Shown here in pieces: positions 15,306 to 21,984 of a stretch of DNA of 34,478 bases; the stretch's first letter is position 1, and every line of letters begins with the position of its first letter. The notes below the pieces were generated by a model that saw nothing but the letters and a program-made list of their open reading frames with translations, did not search any database and was not told where the DNA came from. Position numbers and translations under genes: made by a program. The stretch comes from Nonomuraea deserti. Lineage in GTDB: Bacteria > Actinomycetota > Actinomycetes > Streptosporangiales > Streptosporangiaceae. The stretch covers positions 1 through 34,478 of the forward strand of contig NZ_SMKO01000097.1 of assembly GCF_004348685.1 (NCBI RefSeq), written 5' to 3'.

Positions 15306-16193
15306 TCACAGAGGGTTGAGGATATCGGTGATCCGGAGGAACCCGTCGGTGCCGTGGCCCCGCCCGATGGCGCGGCGTGCCAGTCCTTCGGCCGCGCGCA
15401 TCACGCCAGCGTCGATGCCATGGGCCTCGGAGAGGTGGACGATATGGGCCATGGACGACACCGCCGAGGTGATCGGGTTGATGTCGTCGGAGAACCTGCC
15501 GTTGTCGACGTCCTCCGCGGCCTGGTCGAACAGCGGCGGCAGGATCGTGCCGATGCCCTGGGCGAACGGTGCCAGCTCCCGCGCGGTGACCCCCTCGGCT
15601 CTGGCCACTGCCAGCGCGTGTGCGTAACCCGCCATCGCGGTCCAGAAGATGTCGAGCAAGGCGATGTCGTACGCGGCCGCCCTGCCGACGTCCTCGCCGA
15701 GGTGGGTGTGGGTGCCGCCCAGGGCGTCCAGCATCGGCCGGTGCTCGCGGTAGAGCCTCTCGGGGCCGCTGTGGAGGAACACCCCGGCCGGTGTACCGAT
15801 GGTCGTGGTCGGCGTCATGATCGCACCGTCCAGATACGCGATGCCGTGCCCGGCCGCCCAGCCCGCGGTGTCCCGGGCCCGGTCGGGGGTGTCGGCGGTC
15901 AGGTTCACGAGCGTGCGCCCGTGGAGCGCGTCGGTGACCACGTCACGCCGCACGATGGCGTCCACCGCGTCGTAGTTCACCACGCAGACCACGGTCGCGC
16001 TGCTCGCGCCGACCGCCTCCTCGGGCGATCGAGCGCTGACCGCGCCCCGCTCGACCAAGTCCTGCTCCTTGCCCGGCGTGCGGTTCCAGACCGTGGTCCG
16101 TACGCCGGCATCCAGGAAGGCGCCGGCCAGGGCCCGGCCCATCGGCCCCAGACCGAGCACGGTGACGGCAGACTGTTCAGTGTGTGAGGTCAT
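15306..16193 (-). CDS. NAD(P)-binding imine reductase-like / beta-hydroxyacid dehydrogenase family protein
   Basis: A 295-aa protein. A Rossmann start (VTVLGLGPMGRALAGAFLDA) is followed by TTVWNRTPGK, whose Asn-Arg-Thr is the NADPH-phosphate clamp typical of imine reductases. The C-terminal helical domain contains AAAYDIALLDIFW, with Asp176 or Asp181 near the position of the catalytic residue in IREDs. 6-Phosphogluconate and hydroxyisobutyrate dehydrogenases share the fold but lack this WNRTP context and usually have a catalytic lysine here. It probably reduces cyclic imines or related substrates with NADPH; the natural substrate is unknown. It is divergent from the HxlR regulator over 50 bp and is probably controlled by it. 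Confidence 0.85.
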   Translation of the reverse strand: MTSHTEQSAVTVLGLGPMGRALAGAFLDAGVRTTVWNRTPGKEQDLVERGAVSARSPEEAVGASSATVVCVVNYDAVDAIVRRDVVTDALHGRTLVNLTADTPDRARDTAGWAAGHGIAYLDGAIMTPTTTIGTPAGVFLHSGPERLYREHRPMLDALGGTHTHLGEDVGRAAAYDIALLDIFWTAMAGYAHALAVARAEGVTARELAPFAQGIGTILPPLFDQAAEDVDNGRFSDDINPITSAVSSMAHIVHLSEAHGIDAGVMRAAEGLARRAIGRGHGTDGFLRITDILNPL

Positions 16194-16199
16194 GCCTCA
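16185..16199. promoter_or_regulatory. Dyad over the imine-reductase-like start codon
   Basis: TGAGG-TCATG-CCTCA has perfect 5-bp arms and spans the enzyme's start codon (16193-16191). It lies 44 bp from the divergent HxlR start and is a plausible HxlR site. Confidence 0.4.
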
Positions 16200-16243
16200 A
16201 ACTCCTCGGCAGTGAGTGAACGGTGACGAATGGGGGGACGGCG

Positions 16244-16597
16244 ATGACGCGCAGCCGCGCTCAGGACCCGAACGTGTGCGGAGTGACCGCGGCGATCGCG
16301 GTCATCGACGGCAAATGGAAGACGGTGTTGCTCTGGCTCCTGGAGTCCCGCCCGCACCGCCCCGGCGAGCTACGCAGGCGGCTGCCGGGACTCACCGAGA
16401 AGGTGCTGACTCAGACGCTGCGGGAGATGGAGGCCGACGGACTGGTCCACCGGGAGGTGTACGACGTACGGCCGCTGAAGACGGTGTACTCGCTGACCTC
16501 GTTCGGCCGTGAGCTCTCCGAAGCGCTGGCACCACTTTCCGATTGGGGCCATCGCCGCCTGGAGAAGCTGGCCGAGCCGTCCCAAGCGGTCTCCTGA
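16244..16597 (+). CDS. HxlR family transcriptional regulator
   Basis: A 117-aa winged-helix regulator. The HxlR signature is complete: PNVCGVTAAIAVIDGKWKTV with LLWLLESRPHRPGELRRRLP, then LTEKVLTQTLREMEADGLVH and VYDVRPLKTVYSLTSFGREL. The N-terminal cysteine (VCGV) sits where redox- or electrophile-sensing HxlR proteins have their reactive Cys. ATG 16244 was chosen because GGGGGG at 16233-16238 is well spaced; GTG 16223 is an alternative. It is divergent from the imine-reductase-like gene and is its likely regulator. Confidence 0.92.
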   Translation: MTRSRAQDPNVCGVTAAIAVIDGKWKTVLLWLLESRPHRPGELRRRLPGLTEKVLTQTLREMEADGLVHREVYDVRPLKTVYSLTSFGRELSEALAPLSDWGHRRLEKLAEPSQAVS

Positions 16598-16736
16598 AAC
16601 ACCGCCGGCCTCCCCGTCAAATCCGGATGTACGGGCCGTTCGGCCCGCACGACCAAGCTTCAGGCCGCCCCGGCCCGGTCGGCAAGTACCCACAAAAAGG
16701 TGGCCACCGCAGGCAGCACGGATTCTCAACCGCCGG

Positions 16737-17213
16737 TCACAGGCGGCGTGCCGTACCTTCCCTGGCTGGTCGTCGCAGCTTCTCCGCATTTGCCACCATG
16801 CGACGGAGCACCTCGACGGCGCCGTCGTACTCTTTCGCGGTCACCCCGTCGTCGATCTGGCGCCCGGCCCGCTCGACGATCCGTGCCAAGGCGGCGTGCG
16901 CGGCCTCGCCGGCGGGAGTGAGAGCGTACGGCTCCCGCCCGGTGATCCAGGCACGCCGTACGAGGTCGTCGAGCACCTCGTCCACGGAGACCGGACTTCC
17001 TGCCCAGAAGGGCCGCAGCCGCTGCTCGATGTCCTGTTTGGCAGCCGGCCCACGCCGGCCGGTACGGTCCCCGGCGGGCGCCGGCCTGAGCAGATTCATC
17101 GTCTGCCAGTGGCGGCGGTGGAGGTTCTGCACCGCCAGCACCCGATTGATGTGCTCCTCGATGAGCTGGTCGAGGAGCCTCAGCCAGTAGCCGATGGGCC
17201 GGCGCTCTTCCAT
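16737..17213 (-). CDS. MarR-like winged-helix regulator
   Basis: A 158-aa protein beginning EERRPIGYWLRLLDQLIEEH, with the layout of single-domain MarR regulators: dimerising helices at both ends and a wing region (PVSVDEVLDDLVRRAWITGR, then YALTPAGEAAHAALARIVER). The recognition helix is less canonical than usual and the segment around residues 45-65 is rich in Arg/Pro. The start is preceded by AGAAGGG. It lies 86 bp downstream of the quinone-oxidoreductase-type gene on the same strand, so it could be the third gene of that transcript. A DNA-binding role is probable but not certain. Confidence 0.75.
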   Translation of the reverse strand: MEERRPIGYWLRLLDQLIEEHINRVLAVQNLHRRHWQTMNLLRPAPAGDRTGRRGPAAKQDIEQRLRPFWAGSPVSVDEVLDDLVRRAWITGREPYALTPAGEAAHAALARIVERAGRQIDDGVTAKEYDGAVEVLRRMVANAEKLRRPAREGTARRL

Positions 17214-17299
17214 GGTCGTCCCTTCTGTGACGTTGTTCGGATGCTCCGATCGAGGCGGGGCCGCGGTGGGTGGAGCGGCTGCTCGCTTCGTGAAGGGGG

Positions 17300-18280
17300 T
17301 CAGGGCCGCAGGACGGTCTTGCCCGTGGTGGCGCGGGATTGCAGGGCGATATGGGCGCCGGCGGCGTCCGCCAGGGCGAATCGCCGGCCGATGACGGGGA
17401 CGAGCTGTTCGCTGCTCAACGCTTCCAGGGCGCGCAGTTCCAAGGTGCGGGTGCCGCCGGGGCGCTGGAGGAGGCGGGCGCCGACGGCGGAGGCGGCGCT
17501 GATGCCGCGGCTGAACAGGTCACCGGCCGACACTTCGGTCAGGGAGCCCGAGGCCGTACCGAACATCACCAGGCGTCCGGCCACCCCGAGCAGTTCCAGC
17601 GCCTGCCGGCCGATCCGGCCGCCGACTCCGTCGAGGGCCAGGGTCACCGGCCGGCCCGCCAGCACTTCGCGTACGGCGTCGGGCCAGCCGGGGCGGCTGT
17701 AGTCGAAGGCGTGGTCGGCGCCGATCCGGCGGGCGAGCGTCACCTTGCCGGGGCCGCCTGCGGCGCCGACCACCGTCGCTCCTGCGGCGCGGGCCGCCTG
17801 GACGAGCAGGGTCCCGATGCCTCCGGCGGCCGCGGTGACCAGGACGACGTCGTCGGCGGTGGGGGCGGCGAGTTCGAGGATCGCCATGGTCGTGCGGCCG
17901 GTGCCGATCATGGCCACGGCGGAGTCGGCGTCGACGTGGTCGGGTATGACGTGGACGGCCGCGGACGGGGCGAGCGCGAGTTCCGCGTACCCGCCGCTGG
18001 TCAGGCCGAGATCGGCGACGACGCGCCGGCCGAGGAGGTGGGCGCCGGCGCCGGGGCCGACCTCGTCGATGACTCCGGCGACCTCCCGGCCCGGCGTCAT
18101 GGGCAGGCGGGGCGTGACGCGCGGCCCGCCGTCGCCCTGCCTGATCAACGCGTCCAGCAGGTGAACACCGGCCGACTCGACCCGGATACGTACCTCGTCG
18201 TCGGCGGGGTGCGGATCGGGCACCGCCTCCAGCCGGAGTTCGTCGGGGCCGCCGAAGGCGTGCTGGCGGATCGCTCGCAT
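17300..18280 (-). CDS. Zinc-free medium-chain dehydrogenase (NADPH:quinone oxidoreductase type)
   Basis: A 326-aa protein that uses NADPH to reduce quinones or enones. The GroES-like N-terminus (MRAIRQHAFGGPDELRLEAV, then MTPGREVAGVIDEVGPGAG) is followed by the Rossmann nucleotide site VLVTAAAGGIGTLLVQAARA (AAxGGxG) and LALDGVGG. No zinc-ligand cysteines are present, which places it with the quinone oxidoreductases. ATG 18280 follows a GGAGGG that lies over the end of the upstream gene, with 5 bp between stop and start, so it is translated with the haloalkane dehalogenase. The pairing suggests dehalogenation followed by reduction of the same or a related xenobiotic, which is an inference. Confidence 0.9.
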   Translation of the reverse strand: MRAIRQHAFGGPDELRLEAVPDPHPADDEVRIRVESAGVHLLDALIRQGDGGPRVTPRLPMTPGREVAGVIDEVGPGAGAHLLGRRVVADLGLTSGGYAELALAPSAAVHVIPDHVDADSAVAMIGTGRTTMAILELAAPTADDVVLVTAAAGGIGTLLVQAARAAGATVVGAAGGPGKVTLARRIGADHAFDYSRPGWPDAVREVLAGRPVTLALDGVGGRIGRQALELLGVAGRLVMFGTASGSLTEVSAGDLFSRGISAASAVGARLLQRPGGTRTLELRALEALSSEQLVPVIGRRFALADAAGAHIALQSRATTGKTVLRP

Positions 18281-18285
18281 CGTGC

Positions 18286-19158
18286 TCAGCCCTCCGCGCA
18301 CAGGTCGTGCCTGTTCAGCCAGGCGACGAGCGAGGCGGCGATGGCCTCGGGCTGGTCCTCGGGGGTGTGGTGGCCGGCAGGCCCGTGTCGCTCCACCTCG
18401 AGAGCGGAAACGTGCGCGGCGCACCAGTCGATGATCTCGGGGCCCATCATCGTGCTCGGGCCGGGTTCGAAGGTGAGCAGGAGCTTGGGCACGCCCGCGC
18501 TGGTGGCCAGCCACCGGTCGTAGGCGCGGATCCTGGCGACGACGTCGGCCGGCTCGCCGTCCAGCGGCATCGCGCGCGGCCACTGCAGCAACGGCAGGCG
18601 GCTCTGCCTGGTCGGGTACGGCCTGCGGTAGACGTCGAGGTCCTCGTCGCTGAGCCCGCGGGCGGTCGTGGCGGGCAACGCCTGCGCGACGAACACGTTC
18701 TGGTCCAGCACCATGGCCTCGCCCACGTCGGGCGTGCGCATGGAGGTGAACAGCGGGCGGGCGCCGGCCGGAAACTCGTCCCAGGACATGGGTTTCACGA
18801 TGGTCTCGGTGAAGGCGACGCCGCGTACTCGCCCGGGGTGGCGGGCCGCCCAGTCGAAGGCGAGGGCGCCGCCCCAGTCGTGGCCGACCAGTACGACCTG
18901 GTCGAGACCGAGCGCGTCGAACCACGCGTCGAGGTAGCGGGCATGGTCGTGGAAGGTGTAGGCGATGTCCGGCTTGCCGGAGTCGCCCATGCCGATGAGG
19001 TCGGGTGCCAGGCACCTGCCGGACTCGCCGACGACGGGCAGGACGTGCCGCCACAGGTACGACGAGGTCGGGTTGCCGTGGAGGAAGACCGTCGGGACGG
19101 CGCCCGTTCCGGTCTCTCGATAGAAGATCGTGGAGTTCAGGACCTGCGCGGTGGGCAT
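18286..19158 (-). CDS. dhaA: Haloalkane dehalogenase (DhaA/LinB-like, HLD-II)
   Basis: A 290-aa protein that hydrolyses carbon-halogen bonds to alcohol and halide. All hallmark residues of subfamily II are present: Asn29 in LHGNPTSSYLW (halide binding), the nucleophile Asp94 with halide-binding Trp95 in VGHDWGG, the acid Glu118 in AFTETI at the HLD-II position, and His263 in HGPAGHHTPED as base. The cap region (EAMVLDQNVFVAQALP and RRPYPTRQSRLPLLQWPR) also aligns with DhaA/LinB. Length is normal. It is first in a minus-strand run with a quinone oxidoreductase and probably the MarR-like gene, and faces a divergent MarR gene. The natural substrate is unknown. Confidence 0.9.
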   Translation of the reverse strand: MPTAQVLNSTIFYRETGTGAVPTVFLHGNPTSSYLWRHVLPVVGESGRCLAPDLIGMGDSGKPDIAYTFHDHARYLDAWFDALGLDQVVLVGHDWGGALAFDWAARHPGRVRGVAFTETIVKPMSWDEFPAGARPLFTSMRTPDVGEAMVLDQNVFVAQALPATTARGLSDEDLDVYRRPYPTRQSRLPLLQWPRAMPLDGEPADVVARIRAYDRWLATSAGVPKLLLTFEPGPSTMMGPEIIDWCAAHVSALEVERHGPAGHHTPEDQPEAIAASLVAWLNRHDLCAEG

Positions 19159-19185
19159 GGCAAGGCCTCTCTGCCGGTGGCATAC

Positions 19186-19229
19186 TAGACAGGTACCTGA
19201 CCAAATTAGAAAATAGACAGGTGGCTGTC
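19186..19229. promoter_or_regulatory. Two MarR-type operators between dehalogenase and MarR genes
   Basis: TAGACAG-GTAC-CTGAC at 19186-19201 and TAGACAG-GTGG-CTGTC at 19214-19229 share the pattern TAGACAG-N4-CTG(A/T)C, with starts 28 bp apart. Each is an inverted repeat: CAGGTACCTG in the first, GACAG/CTGTC in the second. They fill the 74-bp divergent intergenic region, and the second overlaps the MarR ribosome site. This is the classic arrangement for autoregulation and control of the divergent operon. Confidence 0.7.
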
Positions 19230-19232
19230 AAT

Positions 19233-19733
19233 ATGGGCGGAGACTCCCACGCCGAGAAGCGACTGCGCTTCTCCCTGCTGCTGCGACTGCTCCACCGCGA
19301 ATACGCCCTGGGCATCGAGGCGTCCCTCGCGGAGGCGGGCTTCGGTGACATCCGCTCCGGCGACGCCAAGGTGTTCCCGTTCGTCCCGCCGGAGGGCATC
19401 CAGGTCCGCGACCTCGCCATCCGCGCCGGCGTGCGCAAACAGACGATGGCGCAGTCGGTCGACCAGCTCGAGCGGGCCGGCTATCTGGAACGTGTCCCCA
19501 ACCCGCGTGACGGCCGCTCCCGGCTGGTCGTGCTCACCGAGCGAGGGCGAGCGGCACGGCCGGTGGCGGCGAGCGCGGGCGACGCGATCGAGCGGCGGTG
19601 GATCGAGTTGACCAGTCCCGAGGAGTTCGACGCCCTCCACGGCCTCCTGCACCGCCTGCTCGACCGGATCGGCCGGGCGGACCCCGACGCGGCCGTCCGC
19701 CTGACCTCGCTCGACGACAGCCGGCTCGACTGA
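19233..19733 (+). CDS. MarR family transcriptional regulator
   Basis: A 166-aa protein. The HTH region IQVRDLAIRAGVRKQTMAQS with VDQLERAGYLERVPNPRDGR and SRLVVLTERGRAA is a textbook MarR recognition helix plus wing. ATG 19233 was chosen because GGTGG lies 9 nt upstream; GTG 19221 is in frame and possible. It is divergent from the haloalkane dehalogenase/oxidoreductase operon with two matching operators in the gap. By inference it is a repressor released by a xenobiotic or phenolic ligand. Confidence 0.92.
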   Translation: MGGDSHAEKRLRFSLLLRLLHREYALGIEASLAEAGFGDIRSGDAKVFPFVPPEGIQVRDLAIRAGVRKQTMAQSVDQLERAGYLERVPNPRDGRSRLVVLTERGRAARPVAASAGDAIERRWIELTSPEEFDALHGLLHRLLDRIGRADPDAAVRLTSLDDSRLD

Positions 19734-19754
19734 CCACGCCGCGCGCAGCCGTCG

Positions 19755-20084
19755 GTGCGCCGGCGGGCGCCGGAGCGAGTCGCCTGGGGCGCTCTCGCGC
19801 TGTTCCTGGCCGCGTTCGCCGTTTTCGAGAGCCAGAAGTACGGCTTGCCGACCACGGCCGCCGCGCTGGCCTTCTTCGTCTTCCCCGATGTGACGCGGCT
19901 CGCCGGCGTCCGCCCGCCGGGCGTGCTCCACCAGGCCGTGAACCGCGTGTGGATCCCGCTCGCCGTGCTGGTCGGCTACACCTTCGGGCCGATCGTGTGG
20001 CCGCCGCTCTTCACAGCCGGCCTGGGCTGGCTCGCCCGCGTCGCTCTCGATCGGACGCTCGGGCGCGGGCTCGCCTCCTCGTGA
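19755..20084 (+). CDS. DUF4260-like small membrane protein
   Basis: A 109-aa protein with three to four hydrophobic helices. The C-terminal block WPPLFTAGLGWLARVALDRTLGRGL closely recalls the DUF4260 family, where the pattern is W(L/I)AHIGFDR-LGYGL. The protein also has FVFPDVTRLAGV, matching the family's LAPD(L/V) motif. Family function is unknown. The start is GTG 19755, only 21 bp after the MarR stop, so co-transcription with the regulator is likely. No strong ribosome site is seen, and coupling may help. Confidence 0.75.
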   Translation: MRRRAPERVAWGALALFLAAFAVFESQKYGLPTTAAALAFFVFPDVTRLAGVRPPGVLHQAVNRVWIPLAVLVGYTFGPIVWPPLFTAGLGWLARVALDRTLGRGLASS

Positions 20085-20370
20085 CGTGAAGCCGGACGGC
20101 AAGCCGCGGTGGCAGGTCCGCGGTCAGTGCCGCCGTCGGGTGTAGCGATGGAACGCTCCAATTCCGCCTGACCTGGTGTCCCGAGCGGGTCTCGGCCGCC
20201 CAGCCGGCGATGGGGGAGAGGCGACGTCCCGTCAGACGCCCGTGCGATCGGCTTGGTTCTCAGCCCTCCGTCCCTGATCGTTCCCGATCGCCAGGCTGGA
20301 CAACCGCCGGACGGGAATGTATATCTAGATGTCGTCTCTAGTAACCAACTCTAATAATGGGAGGTACACG
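20085..20370. other. Intergenic region upstream of the methyltransferase
   Basis: No gene is seen. Close to the methyltransferase start there is an AT-richer patch (GTATATCTAGATG) that could supply a -10 element. It is followed by the dyad CTAGA-N7-TCTAG at 20325-20341, 30 bp before the start codon, which is a possible operator. Confidence 0.4.
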
Positions 20371-21012
20371 ATGGACCTGGAGCGCGCGGCGTGGCTGCAC
20401 TTCAGCAAGGGGAGGGACGACGACGACGGCCAGGAGATCGCCGTCAAGGAGATGCTGCAGGCCTACTACCTGTCCGGCAGGCCGCCGTGGGACAACGGCG
20501 TGCCCGCTCCCGAGCTGGTGGACACGGTGGAGGGGCCGGACGCGTTGCCGCCCGGGCGGGCGCTCGACCTCGGCTGCGGCACCGGCACCAACGCCGTCTA
20601 CCTCGCCCGCCACGGCTGGGACGTGGTGGGCGTGGACCTGATCGACCGCGCCATCGAGCAGGCCAGGGCCAAAGCCGACGCCGCCGGCCAACGGGCGGAG
20701 CTGCTCTGCGGCGACGTGACCCGGCTGGACGAACGCGCCGTCGGCCACGGGTTCAGCCTGTTCTTCGACCTGAGCTGCTACTGCGGCATCCCCCGCCACC
20801 GCCGGGACGCCTACGCCGCCGGGATCACCCGGCGTGCCGTGCCAGGGGCGCGGCTGCTGATGTTCGGGTACGGCCCGGAGGGCTTCGACGACGGCTGGAG
20901 CGGTGTCACCGCCGACGAGATGCGTACCCGTTTCACCGGCTGGGACCTCACCGATGTCACGCCCGGCACCAACGCCGTGCCGACGTACTGGTTCACCCTG
21001 CACCGCCGGTGA
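20371..21012 (+). CDS. Class I SAM-dependent methyltransferase
   Basis: A 213-aa protein. Motif I is LDLGCGTGTNAVYLARHGWD, followed by VVGVDLIDRAIEQARAKA (motif post-I, acidic end) and ELLCGDVTRLD. The stretch RPPWDNGVPAPELVD upstream of motif I is the same as that preceding the SAM site in TPMT/tellurite-resistance-type methyltransferases, so a thiol, chalcogen or small-molecule substrate is plausible. ATG 20371 is preceded by GGGAGG. The gene stands alone and its 3' end faces a decayed minus-strand region. The exact substrate is unknown. Confidence 0.9.
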   Translation: MDLERAAWLHFSKGRDDDDGQEIAVKEMLQAYYLSGRPPWDNGVPAPELVDTVEGPDALPPGRALDLGCGTGTNAVYLARHGWDVVGVDLIDRAIEQARAKADAAGQRAELLCGDVTRLDERAVGHGFSLFFDLSCYCGIPRHRRDAYAAGITRRAVPGARLLMFGYGPEGFDDGWSGVTADEMRTRFTGWDLTDVTPGTNAVPTYWFTLHRR

Positions 21013-21024
21013 CCGGCCTCGCGA

Positions 21025-21415
21025 CATCCCCGGCCCGCGCCCCTGCCCCAACCGGTAGCGTCCGTTCCCCTTCAGCGAGGAGTTCTTCGCCGGGCGCCCG
21101 AGCGCCCTGGCCGCCGCGCCGGCCAGGCAGTCCCGCTGGTACGCGTATCGGCGCTCCTGCTGCTCGGGCACCTTCTCGTCGCCGCCGTGGTTCAGTGTGC
21201 GGGCGGCCTCGACGATCCCGGGGACCTCCCCGTAGGCCAAATCGTGGAAGATCCGCTGGTCGTTCCGGGGCTTGACCCGGTCGTCCGCGAGGCCGACGTA
21301 GATGCCCTCACGGGAGATGAAGGGCCAGGTCCTCCTTGCCGTCGGGCTCACCGGATAACGCGAGCAGGCCGAGCGCCGTGCCCGCCTGGTCAGCGGAACC
21401 GTACGCGGGCGCGGC
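21025..21415 (-). pseudogene. Unrecognised gene remnant with a frameshift
   Basis: On the minus strand one frame reads AGTALGLLALSGEPDGKEDL and ends in a stop near 21314. A neighbouring frame continues SREGIYVGLADDRVKPRNDQ, then RIFHDLAYGEVPGIVEAART and QERRYAYQRDCLAGAAARAL. Both pieces have strong protein character and join at a single frameshift close to 21317. I do not recognise the family. DCLAGA loosely recalls zinc-metallopeptidase tails, but the HExxH motif is not seen. The remnant lies directly downstream of the nucleotidyltransferase relic. It may run under the end of the methyltransferase gene, but no clear coding signal continues there. Confidence 0.45.
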
Positions 21416-21843
21416 TCAGAGCCGGGGCGCGGGGCGGCGATGCGTGGCCGGGACCTCGAATCCGTACCTTTCGCCGAGGGCACGAACGTCCTCGAATCCT
21501 TGTCCGCGGGCGTGTACGCCGTCTTGAACCGGAACATCCATGCAGCGGCGATGCACCGCACCTCCTGCCCGGCGATGACACCCGTGCCCGTCAGGGAGTC
21601 CTTGGGGTACTCGATCCCGTACGTGTTGTTGCCCTGGTCGTCGAACTCGAACACGTGGACGTCGACCGTGCTGCCGCTGCCTGCCGCGACGACGTAGTTC
21701 CAGCCGGTCGCGTCCTGTCGTGGTTGCGGCACGTACCCCCACCGCGCGAACAACTCCTCGAGACGCTGCGCGTGCTCACGGGAGACAGCGCGCCCCGGAT
21801 TCGCCCTCTGGCTGTATCGATAGGCGAAGACATCCACGCCTGA
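21416..21843 (-). pseudogene. Aminoglycoside nucleotidyltransferase-like remnant
   Basis: The minus strand encodes REHAQRLEELFARWGYVPQP, then VDVHVFEFDDQGNNTYGIEY, SLTGTGVIAGQEVRCIAAAW and MFRFKTAYTPADKD. This matches the C-terminal two-thirds of small nucleotidyltransferases of the aminoglycoside-resistance type (SLTGTG...G.EV.C....W..RF.T.Y...DKD). A frameshift near 21490 carries the rest (FEDVRALGERYGFEVPATHR) into another frame, ending at 21416. The N-terminal catalytic part with the GGWA...H.D.D motif is missing. The gene is therefore 5' truncated and frameshifted and cannot be active. Confidence 0.75.
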
Positions 21844-21904
21844 CCGCTGCCCGGACGTGCCCAGCGTCAAGGATCAGAGCATGGATGAGCACCCGGTACG
21901 ACCA

Positions 21905-21942
21905 CGAAAGGCCCCCTTGCGCGACCGCACGGGGGCCTTTCG
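21905..21942. terminator. Perfect 12-bp hairpin terminator
   Basis: CGAAAGGCCCCC (21905-21916) and GGGGGCCTTTCG (21931-21942) form a perfect 12-bp stem around a 14-nt loop. It lies 43 bp after the stop of the large minus-strand regulator at 21985 and upstream of the nucleotidyltransferase relic. It most likely terminates the regulator transcript. The loop is rather long. Confidence 0.7.
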
Positions 21943-21984
21943 CAGGACGACGTCAGCAGCGGCCACCCCTCTCGTGCGCCCGCA

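Noticed and set aside
20338..21870. A 510-codon minus frame that would fuse the nucleotidyltransferase relic to sequence under the methyltransferase
   Set aside because: Only its first part has homology; the rest is antisense to a methyltransferase with intact SAM motifs. The fusion is a by-product of frameshifts.
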